Position numbers and translations under genes: made by a program
Shown: positions 1 to 6,409 of the stretch, in pieces
Layout of the letters: each line of letters opens with the position of its first letter
How positions within the stretch are numbered: position 1 is the first letter of the stretch
Assembly (NCBI GenBank): GCA_028694545.1
Contig: JAQVKV010000130.1
Location: 1 to 6,690 of the forward strand
Source of the DNA: Zavarzinia sp.
GTDB lineage: Bacteria > Pseudomonadota > Alphaproteobacteria > Zavarziniales > Zavarziniaceae
Reading direction: 5' to 3'
DNA: 6,690 nucleotides
The notes under the pieces: model-generated
Databases searched by the model: none
Told to the model about the DNA's origin: nothing
What the model saw: the letters and a program-made list of their open reading frames with translations, nothing else

Positions 1-2795
1 AACTGGTACAGCATGGTCTCGTTCAGGAAGGGGACGAGAGCCTTCAAGGGCACGTCCTCGATCACCTGCGGGCCCCAGAACGGCGGCACGGGAATGGTTA
101 CGCCCTTGGCCAGTTCCTCGCGCCGGACGCGGGTTTCCTCGTAATCGATCGGGCGGGCGGCGCTTGCCTCGGTCGGGGCGCCGATTTTCTTCTGGTTGGA
201 CGGGCGGCCGGCGCGCTTTTCCTGGAGCGTCTTCAGGTGGGTGTCGAAATTGTCGTTCACCACCCTCGCCATCAGGTCGAGGCCATCGAAGGCGTCGCGG
301 GCATAGGCGACCCGGCCCGAGCCATAGGAGCGGACGCAATCCTCCTCGACATATTTCCGGGTCAGCGCCGCCCCGCCGAGGAAGACCGGCACGTCGAGGC
401 CGAGCCGCGTCATTTCCTCAAGGTTTTCGCGCATGATCACGGTCGACTTGACGAGCAGGCCGGACATGCCGACCGCATCCGCCCGTTCCTTCTGCGCCGC
501 CTCGATGATGGCGCCGACCGGCTGCTTGATGCCGAGGTTGACGACGCGATAGCCGTTGTTGGTCAGGATGATGTCGACGAGGTTCTTGCCGATGTCGTGC
601 ACGTCGCCCTTCACGGTGGCGAGCACGATGGTGCCCTTCTCCTGCCCCTCGATCTTTTCCATATGCGGTTCGAGGAAGGCGACCGCCGTCTTCATGGTCT
701 CGGCCGATTGCAGCACGAAGGGCAGCTGCATCTTGCCCGCGCCGAACAGCTCGCCCACCACCTTCATGCCGTCGAGCAGGAAATTGTTGATGATGTCGAG
801 GGGGGGATGCTTCGTCATCGCCTCTTCGAGATCGTCCTCGAGACCCTGGCGATCGCCATCGACGATGCGCTGGACGAGCCGCTCCTCCGCCGTCTCGGCG
901 CGCGCCTTCTTCTCGGCCTTGGCCCCCTTGCGATCGGCGAAGAGGGCGATGAAGGCCTGGAGCGGATCGTAGCCTTCCGCGCGACGATCGAAGATCAGGT
1001 CTTCGGCGACCTTCACTTCCTCGGCCGGGATCTTGTGCAGCGGCATGATCTTCGACAGATGCACGATCGCCCCGGTCATGCCTCGCCGGACCGCATGGTC
1101 GAGATAGACCGAATTCAGCACATGGCGCGCGGCGGGATTCAGGCCGAAGGAAATGTTGGACAGGCCGAGGATGATCTGCACCTCGGGCATCTCCTTTGCG
1201 ATCTGCTCGATCGCGTCCAGCGTCTCGAGGCCGAGCTTGCGATCGTCCTCGTTACCGGTGCAAATAGTGAAGGTGAGCGGGTCGAACATCAGGTCCGCCG
1301 GTGGCAGGCCGTGCGTGTTCACCGCGAAGTCATAGAGGCGGCGGGCGACGCGCAGCTTGTCCGCCGTCGTCTTGGCCATGCCCGCTTCCTCGATGGTCAG
1401 GGCCACGACGGCGGTGCCGAATTTCTTCGCCAGTTTGAGGCGCATGGCCGCCGGCTCTTCCCCGTCCTCGAAATTGATCGAATTGATGATGGGCTTGCCG
1501 CCGTAAAGCTTCAGGGCCGCTTCCAGCACCGGATATTCGGTCGAATCGATGACGAGGGGAGCATTCACGCTGCCGCGCATGCGCGCGACCATCTCGGTCA
1601 TGTCCGAGACTTCGTCGCGCCCGACATAGGCCGTGCAGAGGTCGAGGGTGTGGCTGCCCTCCTTCACCTGCTCGCGGCCCATGGCGACGCATTTGTCCCA
1701 GTCGTTCGCCGCCTGGGCCTCGCGGAACGCCTTGGAACCATTTGCGTTGCAGCGCTCGCCGATGGAGAGATAGGCATTCTCCTGGCGGTAGGGCACCTGG
1801 GAATAGAGCGAGGCGACGGACGGCACCCAATGGAAGCTGCGGGCCTTCGGCGCCGGCCGGACCTTGCCGCCCTCGATCTCGCGCAGCATGGCGTCGAGCG
1901 CGCGGATATGGTTCGGGTTGGTGCCGCAGCAGCCGCCGACGATGTTGATACCGTCCTCCAGCACGAAGCGCCGGATCCAGCGCTGCATTTCCTCAGGGCT
2001 GAGCGGATAGAAGGTCTTGCCGTCGCGCAATTCCGGCAGGCCGGCATTCGGCTGGACCGAGATCCGCCCTGGCCAGTTCTCGGACAGAAACTTCACGTGT
2101 TCCGCCATTTCCTGCGGACCGGTCGCGCAGTTGAGGCCCATCACGGGCACGTCCAGCGCGTTGATCACGGTGGCGGCGGCCGCGATGTCCGGCCCGACGA
2201 GCAGGGTGCCCGTGGTTTCTACCGTCACCTGCACGATGATCGGTGTCGTGGCGCCCAGTTTCTGGCGCGCGATCTTCACGCCGTTCACGGCGGCCTTGAT
2301 CTGCAGCGTATCCTGGCAGGTCTCGATCAGCACGGCGTCGACGCCGCCGGCGATCAACCCTTCCGCCTGCACGGCCAGCGCCGCCTCGAGGGGATCATAG
2401 GCGATATGGCCGAGCGAGGGCAGGCGCGTGCCGGGGCCGATGGAGCCGAGCACGAAGCGCTGCCGCCCGTCATGGGCGAATTCGCCGATCGCCTCGCGCG
2501 CGAGTTCGGCGGCGCGGCGGTTCAGCTCGAACGCCTCGTCCTGGAGGTCGAATTCGGCAAGCGTGATCGGGGAGCCGCCGAAGGAATTGGTCTGCACCAT
2601 GTCGGAGCCGGCGGCGAGATAATTGCGATGGATCTCGCGCACCACGTCGGGCCGTGTCCGGTTCAGCACTTCGGTGCAATTCTCGCGGCCGTCGAAATCG
2701 CGGACGACGTCGAGATTCATCATCTGCACGAGGCTGCCGGTGCCGCCGTCGCACAGCAGGATGCGGTCGTTCAGGGCGTCCAGAAACTTGCTCAT
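1..2795 (-). CDS. metH: Cobalamin-dependent methionine synthase MetH, C-terminus cut by the window edge
   Basis: Transfers the methyl group of 5-methyltetrahydrofolate to homocysteine through methylcobalamin, giving methionine and THF in the cytoplasm. The frame is open for 931 codons from ATG 2795 to the edge. Homocysteine/zinc domain, about residues 1-300: Cys223 in GLNCATGP and Cys289-Cys290 in GGCCGT match the three zinc ligands of E. coli MetH. Pterin-binding domain, about 340-590, starts near GERCNANGS (346 on). B12 cap, about 615-705, contains LFGAGKMQLP. B12 Rossmann domain, about 710-845, has the DVHDIG motif with cobalt-ligand His733, then Ser778 and Ser784. All three are offset by exactly 26 from E. 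coli His759, Ser804 and Ser810, so no indel disturbs this core. The reactivation (AdoMet-binding) domain only begins, at PPFWGPQVIEDVPL near residue 895. E. coli MetH is about 1227 aa, so roughly the last quarter is outside. Last gene seen of the arsR-metF-metH operon. I read no frameshift or stop. Identification is very secure. Confidence 0.97.
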   Translation of the reverse strand, partial: MSKFLDALNDRILLCDGGTGSLVQMMNLDVVRDFDGRENCTEVLNRTRPDVVREIHRNYLAAGSDMVQTNSFGGSPITLAEFDLQDEAFELNRRAAELAREAIGEFAHDGRQRFVLGSIGPGTRLPSLGHIAYDPLEAALAVQAEGLIAGGVDAVLIETCQDTLQIKAAVNGVKIARQKLGATTPIIVQVTVETTGTLLVGPDIAAAATVINALDVPVMGLNCATGPQEMAEHVKFLSENWPGRISVQPNAGLPELRDGKTFYPLSPEEMQRWIRRFVLEDGINIVGGCCGTNPNHIRALDAMLREIEGGKVRPAPKARSFHWVPSVASLYSQVPYRQENAYLSIGERCNANGSKAFREAQAANDWDKCVAMGREQVKEGSHTLDLCTAYVGRDEVSDMTEMVARMRGSVNAPLVIDSTEYPVLEAALKLYGGKPIINSINFEDGEEPAAMRLKLAKKFGTAVVALTIEEAGMAKTTADKLRVARRLYDFAVNTHGLPPADLMFDPLTFTICTGNEDDRKLGLETLDAIEQIAKEMPEVQIILGLSNISFGLNPAARHVLNSVYLDHAVRRGMTGAIVHLSKIMPLHKIPAEEVKVAEDLIFDRRAEGYDPLQAFIALFADRKGAKAEKKARAETAEERLVQRIVDGDRQGLEDDLEEAMTKHPPLDIINNFLLDGMKVVGELFGAGKMQLPFVLQSAETMKTAVAFLEPHMEKIEGQEKGTIVLATVKGDVHDIGKNLVDIILTNNGYRVVNLGIKQPVGAIIEAAQKERADAVGMSGLLVKSTVIMRENLEEMTRLGLDVPVFLGGAALTRKYVEEDCVRSYGSGRVAYARDAFDGLDLMARVVNDNFDTHLKTLQEKRAGRPSNQKKIGAPTEASAARPIDYEETRVRREELAKGVTIPVPPFWGPQVIEDVPLKALVPFLNETMLYQ

Positions 2796-2801
2796 GGCGA
2801 G

Positions 2802-2807
2802 ACCTCA
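2802..2807 (-). promoter_or_regulatory. metH ribosome binding site overlapping the metF stop codon
   Basis: On the minus strand, TGAGGT holds both the metF TGA stop (2807-2805) and a GAGG Shine-Dalgarno core, 7 nt before the metH ATG at 2795. Ribosomes ending metF would sit on the metH initiation site, which suggests translational coupling. The site also supports ATG 2795 as the metH start. The sequence and spacing are read directly; coupling is inferred. Confidence 0.75.
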
Positions 2808-3668
2808 GGCGGCACGAAGGCCGAGAAGGTGGCACAGGGCGAAGGAAAGATCCGCCCGGTTCAGCGTATAGAAGTGGAAGTCCTTCACCCCGGCGGCGGC
2901 GAGGCCGCGCACCTGCTCGGCGGCGACGGTCACCGCGATCAGCTTCCGGGTTTCGGGATCATTGTCCAACCCCTCGAAGTGATGCGCCATGCTGGCCGGG
3001 ATGGTGGCCCCGGTGGCGGCCGCGAATTTCACGATCTGCCGGAAGTTTGAGACGGGAATGATGCCGGGCACCACGGGCACGGTGATGCCGGCGGCCAGCA
3101 CCCGGTCCATGAAACGGAAATAGACGTCGTTGTCGAAGAAGAACTGGGTGATCGCCCTGGTGGCGCCCGCATCGATCTTGCGCTTCAGATTGTCGAGATC
3201 GGCGTCGGCGCTCTTCGCGTCCGGATGCACTTCCGGGTAGGCGGCGACAGAGATCTCGAAATCCGCGATGCGCTTCAGGCCATGGACGAGATCGACCGCG
3301 AAGGGATAGCCACCCGGATGCGGCATGTAAGGCGCACCCGGCTCCTGTGAGTCGCCGCGGAGCGCCACGATGTGACGGACCCCGGCATCCCAGTAGTCGC
3401 GGGCGACCGCGTCCACCTCGTCCTTCGTCGCGGCGACGCAGGTCAGATGGGCGGCGGGCTTCAGGCGGGTCTCGTCGACGAGGCGCTTCACCGTCGCATG
3501 GGTGCGTTCGCGGGTGGAACCGCCGGCACCATAGGTGACCGAGACGAAGGCGGGGTTCAGCGGCTCCAGCCGGCGCACGGTGCGCCACAGCGCCTCTTCC
3601 ATCTCCGGGGTCTTCGGCGGGAAGAACTCGAAGGAGACGTTGATATGGGCGAGATTGCCGAGTGTCAT
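2805..3668 (-). CDS. metF: 5,10-methylenetetrahydrofolate reductase MetF
   Basis: FAD-dependent cytoplasmic enzyme reducing 5,10-methylene-THF to 5-methyl-THF, the methyl donor used by the MetH encoded next. The product is 287 aa, close to the 296 aa of E. coli MetF, and is one TIM-barrel domain. Diagnostic stretches are VSFEFFPPKT with Glu14, VTYGAGGS (44-51), ALRGD with Asp106, AYPEVHPDA (143-151), TQFFFDND (174-181) and the C-terminal FHFYTLNR (264-271). Glu14 and Asp106 are both offset by 14 from E. coli catalytic Glu28 and flavin-tuning Asp120. The chosen ATG at 3668 overlaps the upstream gene's stop as ATGA and puts the conserved SFEFFPP at the usual distance from the N-terminus. An in-frame ATG at 3716 would add 16 atypical residues (RGRRTHGRAP) lying wholly within the upstream gene, so I reject it. 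No strong Shine-Dalgarno precedes 3668, which fits coupled translation. Confidence 0.97.
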   Translation of the reverse strand: MTLGNLAHINVSFEFFPPKTPEMEEALWRTVRRLEPLNPAFVSVTYGAGGSTRERTHATVKRLVDETRLKPAAHLTCVAATKDEVDAVARDYWDAGVRHIVALRGDSQEPGAPYMPHPGGYPFAVDLVHGLKRIADFEISVAAYPEVHPDAKSADADLDNLKRKIDAGATRAITQFFFDNDVYFRFMDRVLAAGITVPVVPGIIPVSNFRQIVKFAAATGATIPASMAHHFEGLDNDPETRKLIAVTVAAEQVRGLAAAGVKDFHFYTLNRADLSFALCHLLGLRAA

Positions 3669-4621
3669 GATAGGGGCCCGTCCATGGGTTCGGCGGCCGC
3701 GTGGCGGCCCAGCCATATGGCGACGCTCAAGGGGTCGCCGACAAGGGTTTGCGCAAGGGTGAAGTCGAGGCCGGCGGCCCGGCCCCAGGCGGCGATTTCG
3801 CGCGGCGTGAAGCCGAGCCGGCGATGCGCGTGAAGGTCGCGCAGATCTTCCCGCTCATGGGGCAGGAAATCGACCAGCACGAGCCGCCCTCCCGGCGCCA
3901 GCACGCGGCCCGCCTCGGCGATTGCCGCTTGCGGATCGGCCGCGAAGTGGAGCACCTGGTGGCAGACAACGAGATCGGCGACGCCATCGCCCAGCGCCAT
4001 GGCATGAAGATCGCCATGACGCACCTGGCACTGCGCCAATCCCGCCGCGTCGAGTCGTGCCCTTGCGAGCGAGAGCATCTCGTGGCTGAGATCGAAGCCG
4101 AGCCCCCTGGCCGCGCGCGGGCCGAAGAGTTCGAGCATGCGCCCGGTGCCGGTACCGACATCGAGCAGGAAATCGAAAGGCCCCGGCCCGATCAGCCGGT
4201 CCAACGCCGTCTCCACCTCCTGCTCGGGGACGTGGAGCGACCGGATACGGTCCCATTCGGCCGCATTGGCGGCGAAATAATCCGCCGCCGCCTGGGTACG
4301 GGCCTTCAACACCATGTCCAGCCGGGCAAGGTCCCCACGGTGGGCGGCATCGGCCGGATCGGCCAGCGCGACGATCCGCGCCGCCAGCGCCGCGCCCACG
4401 CCTTCCGCCGCCGGACGGTGGAAAACCCAGGCACCTTCCCGGAACCGGTCGATCAGCCCCGCTTCGGCCATCAGTTTCAGATGGCGCGACAGGCGCGGCT
4501 GGCTCTGCCCCAGGACCTGGGTCAGTTCGGTCACGGTCAGTTCGGCGCGCGAAACGAGAAGGAGGATACGCAGACGCGTCGACTCGGCGGCACCCTTCAG
4601 GGCGGCGAGGAGATCGGTCAT
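3665..4621 (-). CDS. ArsR-family regulator fused to a class I SAM-dependent methyltransferase domain
   Basis: The product is 318 aa with two parts. Residues 1-72 form an ArsR-type winged helix: ESTRLRILLLV, then QSQPRLSRHLKLMAEAGLI as the helix-turn-helix and REGAWVFHR as the wing. Where metal sensors have ELCVCDL, this protein has ELTVTEL (27-33), and there is no Cys in the domain, so arsenic- or metal-type sensing there is unlikely. Residues about 110-305 form a Rossmann methyltransferase: motif I LDVGTGTG (153-160), acidic Asp177 in GFDLSHEML, GDLHAMAL (203-210), ADLVVCHQVLHF (215-226) and LAPGGRLVLVDF (241-252). The SAM-binding residues look intact. First gene of the operon with metF (4-bp ATGA overlap) and metH, with a palindromic operator 27 bp before its start. 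Likely role, inferred: autoregulator of methionine/SAM-cycle genes responding to SAM or SAH. From memory, it resembles the proteobacterial SahR-type regulators. Whether it also methylates a substrate cannot be told. ATG 4621 has a weak AGG seven bases upstream. Confidence 0.9.
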   Translation of the reverse strand: MTDLLAALKGAAESTRLRILLLVSRAELTVTELTQVLGQSQPRLSRHLKLMAEAGLIDRFREGAWVFHRPAAEGVGAALAARIVALADPADAAHRGDLARLDMVLKARTQAAADYFAANAAEWDRIRSLHVPEQEVETALDRLIGPGPFDFLLDVGTGTGRMLELFGPRAARGLGFDLSHEMLSLARARLDAAGLAQCQVRHGDLHAMALGDGVADLVVCHQVLHFAADPQAAIAEAGRVLAPGGRLVLVDFLPHEREDLRDLHAHRRLGFTPREIAAWGRAAGLDFTLAQTLVGDPLSVAIWLGRHAAAEPMDGPLS

Positions 4622-4648
4622 GCGGGGGCCTGCGGCTTAAACATGATC

Positions 4649-4672
4649 AGACATAAACATATCTTTATGTCT
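4649..4672. promoter_or_regulatory. 24-bp palindrome, probable operator of the ArsR-methyltransferase regulator
   Basis: AGACATAAA (4649-4657) is the exact reverse complement of TTTATGTCT (4664-4672). The centre ATAT (4659-4662) is itself symmetric. Only the 4658/4663 pair (C opposite C) breaks symmetry, so 11 of 12 base pairs match. It is AT-rich in a GC-rich setting and ends 27 bp before the ATG of the regulator gene. A long dyad is what a dimeric ArsR winged helix binds. The symmetry is seen directly; assignment to this regulator is inferred from position. It also lies 216 bp before mlaA, but closeness favours the minus-strand operon. Confidence 0.8.
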
Positions 4673-4680
4673 TTTTGCAA
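4652..4680 (-). promoter_or_regulatory. Candidate sigma70-type promoter for the arsR-metF-metH operon
   Basis: Reading the minus strand, TTGCAA (4680-4675) is followed after 17 bp by TTTATG (4657-4652), a weak -35/-10 pair (about 4 of 6 and 3 of 6 consensus matches). The -10 box and most of the spacer fall inside the palindrome, so a bound repressor would block polymerase. Transcription would start near 4644, leaving a leader of about 20 nt. The spacing and placement are suggestive, but the box matches are poor. Confidence 0.35.
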
Positions 4681-4888
4681 CCACGCATGAGGGCGATTCC
4701 CCATTCCCGCCACAAAGCGCGGCGAAAATGTTGCCGCAATGAGACGGATGCACCGCATTGGGCGCGGCCCGGGCCCGGCGGGTGAATTTCGCCTTAACCC
4801 TATGAGAACCATATGTTACCCAACCAATTCCGGCCGACGCCACCCACGTCACGCCGGGATGATTCTCGTCTTTCGGGGGGGAAGTTTC
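4673..4888. other. Intergenic region between the divergent met operon and mlaA
   Basis: About 216 bp that must hold the mlaA promoter. There is a GC-rich self-complementary GGCCCGGGCC near 4767-4776 and an AT-richer stretch, CCTTAACCCTATGAGAACC and beyond, at about 4791-4816, where a promoter could lie. I find no -35/-10 pair with good consensus and spacing. No small gene, terminator or RNA gene is supported. Confidence 0.4.
4875..4884 (+). promoter_or_regulatory. G-rich ribosome binding site deciding the mlaA start
   Basis: A run of seven G residues followed by AAG (4875-4884) lies 4 nt before GTG 4889. This is a plausible purine-rich Shine-Dalgarno. The in-frame ATG at 4859 has only CGGG directly against it, and the ATG at 4739 has no good site, so GTG 4889 is preferred. 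Confidence 0.5.
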
Positions 4889-5710
4889 GTGAAACAGTCT
4901 CGCGTTAACGGTACGGCGGTGGCGACGGTTCGGCCGGTTCGTCGCCGGTTCGGCCGTCTCGTCGCCGCTGGCGTCACCCTTCTCCTGCTGGCCGGCGTGG
5001 TTTCGGGCTGTGCCACCAAGCCGCCCGCCAGCGATACCGAAGCCGTGGTGGAGTTCGAGCGCCGCAACGATCCGATCGAGCCGCTGAACCGCTATGTCTT
5101 TGAAGTGAACCGCTTCTTCGACTTCATGCTGCTGAAGCCGGTCGCCGTGGTCTATCGCAGCATCACGCCGGACCGGGTGCAGAATGGCGTGCGGAATTTC
5201 CTGAACAACCTGCGTTCGCCGATCATTCTCGCCAACGACCTGCTGCAGGGCGATCTGGGGCGTGCGCGGATCACCACCGCGCGCTTCATCACCAATACGA
5301 TCGTCGGCGTCGGCGGCATCTATGATTTCGCCAGCCATATCGGCTACCCCCGCCACGACGAGGATTTCGGCCAGACACTCGCCACCTGGGGCGTGTCCGA
5401 AGGGCCCTATCTGGTGTTGCCGCTGCTTGGCCCCCGGCCGCCGCGCGACCTGATCGGGCTTGCCGTCGATCAGGCTTTCGATCCTCTGACCTACGTTCTG
5501 CCGGCCAATGACGCCGAGGAAGTGGGCTATGGCCTGCTGGCCGCCGACGTGATCGACAGCCGGGCCCGCGGCATCGAGGCGCTCGACGAGATCGAGGCTT
5601 CGTCGATCGATCTCTATGCGACGATCCGCAACCTCTACCGCCAGCGCCGCGCCGCCGCCATCGAGAACCGCGATGATGCGCCGGCCGACATGACCCACGC
5701 GCCGCAATGA
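4889..5710 (+). CDS. mlaA: MlaA (VacJ family) outer-membrane lipoprotein for phospholipid removal
   Basis: MlaA sits in the outer membrane and draws misplaced phospholipids from the outer leaflet, handing them to periplasmic MlaC. From GTG 4889 the product is 273 aa; E. coli MlaA is 251. A basic n-region (RPVRRRFGR) and hydrophobic core LVAAGVTLLLLAGVVSG lead to lipobox VSGC, with Cys41 as the lipidated residue. Family hallmarks follow in order: NDPIEPLNR (60-68), KPVAVVYRSITPDRVQNGV (83-101), NFLNNLRSP (103-111), NDLLQG (116-121), EDFGQTL (158-164), WGVSEGPYLVLPLLGP (167-182) and RD (186-187). The tail after about 250 is charged and non-conserved. GTG is preferred for its G-rich upstream site and the normal signal-peptide length it gives. 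Alternatives are ATG 4859 (+10 residues) and ATG 4739 (+50, unlikely). A 20-bp tandem repeat lies in the n-region codons. mlaC follows 96 bp downstream. Family certain, start moderately so. Confidence 0.94.
   Translation: MKQSRVNGTAVATVRPVRRRFGRLVAAGVTLLLLAGVVSGCATKPPASDTEAVVEFERRNDPIEPLNRYVFEVNRFFDFMLLKPVAVVYRSITPDRVQNGVRNFLNNLRSPIILANDLLQGDLGRARITTARFITNTIVGVGGIYDFASHIGYPRHDEDFGQTLATWGVSEGPYLVLPLLGPRPPRDLIGLAVDQAFDPLTYVLPANDAEEVGYGLLAADVIDSRARGIEALDEIEASSIDLYATIRNLYRQRRAAAIENRDDAPADMTHAPQ
4927..4966 (+). repeat. Imperfect 20-bp tandem repeat in the mlaA signal-peptide coding region
   Basis: Two adjacent 20-bp units, 4927-4946 and 4947-4966, are identical at 18 of 20 positions. Each begins GGTTCGGCCG and ends TCGTCGCC, differing only at unit positions 11-12 (GT versus TC). 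Because 20 is not a multiple of 3, the copies are read in different frames (VRPVRRR, then FGRLVAA). The flanking GGCGAC (4921-4926) also pairs with the GTCGCC ends, so the transcript could fold here. The repeat is seen directly; its origin and role are unknown. Confidence 0.8.
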
Positions 5711-5716
5711 TGCCTC

Positions 5717-5738
5717 CGGCCGCCCGTTCGGGTGGCCG
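5717..5738 (+). other. Strong intercistronic stem-loop between mlaA and mlaC
   Basis: CGGCCGCCCG (5717-5726) pairs with CGGGTGGCCG (5729-5738) across a very short TT loop. There are nine Watson-Crick pairs and one G-U; the innermost pair probably opens, leaving a 4-nt loop. The stem starts 6 nt after the mlaA stop. No T-run follows (ATGGAACCC), so it is not a typical intrinsic terminator. It could protect the mlaA 3' end, lower read-through into mlaC, or be incidental GC-rich pairing. The rest of the 96-bp gap shows no clear promoter. Confidence 0.55.
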
Positions 5739-5806
5739 ATGGAACCCTGATGCCGGGCCGACCGTTTCTGACGGTAGTTCCCCTGGAGTTGAGTGAAAGG
5801 TACGAC

Positions 5807-6409
5807 ATGACGACCCGACGCCAATTGCTGCTTGCCGGCGGTGCCGCCGGTCTGGCGCTCGCGCTGGCGGGGCACCCGGCGCTGGCGGCCGATGCGGCCA
5901 CGGCTTTCATCGACGACCTGGGCGGGCGCGCGATCGCCGTCCTCGCCGACAAGAGCCTGAGCGAGCAACAGCGCGAAACCGACTTCCGCGACCTCTTCCT
6001 TTTGGCCTTCGACGTGTCGGCGATCGGGCAGTTCGTGCTCGGCCGCTATCGCCGCACCGCGACGCCGGAGCAGATCGAGGAATTCAACCGCCTCTATACG
6101 GTCGACGTGGTGAAGACCTATTCCCGCCGCCTGTCGCAATATGCGGGCGAGCAGCTACAGACCCTGGGCAGCGAGGTGCTGGAGGGCGAGACCCTGGTGC
6201 GCAGCCAGATCGTCAGCCCCAAGGGCGGCGCCCCGGTGCAGGTCGGCTGGCGCCTGACCGGCACCCCGGGCAACTACAAGATCGTCGACGTGGTGATCGA
6301 GAACCTGTCGATGCGCAGCGCCCAGCGCGAGGATTTCGGCAGCGTGATCAGCAACGGCGGCATGGACGCCCTGCTCGCCGGCCTCAAGAAGAAGAACGGG
6401 ATCAGCTGA
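5807..6409 (+). CDS. mlaC: MlaC, periplasmic phospholipid carrier of the Mla pathway
   Basis: MlaC shuttles phospholipid across the periplasm between outer-membrane MlaA and the inner-membrane MlaFED(B) complex. The product is 200 aa (E. coli 211). ATG 5807 follows GAAAGG (5795-5800) with 6-nt spacing and opens directly into a signal peptide; the longer in-frame start at 5732 would bury the signal and lies within the hairpin. The signal is MTTRRQLLL, then a hydrophobic AGGAAGLALALAG core and ALA-A or ALAA-D cleavage at about residue 27-28. The paired arginines followed by QLLL resemble a Tat motif. The mature part shows family signatures: FDVSAIGQFVLGRYRRTATPEQ (68-89), FNRLYTVDVVKTYSRRL (93-109), GWRLTG (147-152), YKIVDVVIENLSM (157-169) and a C-terminal QREDFGSVISNGGMDALLAGL (173-193). 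Same strand as mlaA, 96 bp after it, fitting a functional pair. No mlaFED gene is present in the window. Confidence 0.93.
   Translation: MTTRRQLLLAGGAAGLALALAGHPALAADAATAFIDDLGGRAIAVLADKSLSEQQRETDFRDLFLLAFDVSAIGQFVLGRYRRTATPEQIEEFNRLYTVDVVKTYSRRLSQYAGEQLQTLGSEVLEGETLVRSQIVSPKGGAPVQVGWRLTGTPGNYKIVDVVIENLSMRSAQREDFGSVISNGGMDALLAGLKKKNGIS

Noticed and set aside
237..3050. Plus-strand open frame of 937 codons as a protein-coding gene
   Set aside because: It lies opposite metH and metF, whose domains and catalytic residues are clear. The composition is His/Arg/Asp/Ala-rich without domain-like pattern, and the frame is the in-register complement of the real one.
3669..3716. Longer metF start at ATG 3716
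   Set aside because: It would add 16 Arg/Gly-rich residues not typical of MetF and overlap the upstream gene by about 50 bp. ATG 3668 gives the usual N-terminus and an ATGA junction.
3701..4690. Plus-strand open frame of 329 codons
   Set aside because: It is antisense to the ArsR-methyltransferase gene, spans the palindrome and has no credible start signal or domain.
4767..4776. GGCCCGGGCC as a terminator or operator between the divergent genes
   Set aside because: It is a short GC palindrome with no loop or T-run and no partner site. It is the kind of motif expected by chance in DNA this GC-rich.
4739..4888. Longer mlaA starts at ATG 4739 or 4859
   Set aside because: 4739 would put 50 extra residues before the signal core, abnormal for a lipoprotein signal. 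4859 lacks a well-spaced Shine-Dalgarno. GTG 4889 fits better, although 4859 cannot be fully excluded.
4637..6139. Minus-strand open frame of 500 codons
   Set aside because: It is antisense to mlaA and mlaC and runs through the operator region. Its composition is shadow-like with no recognisable motif, while the plus-strand genes show unmistakable family signatures.
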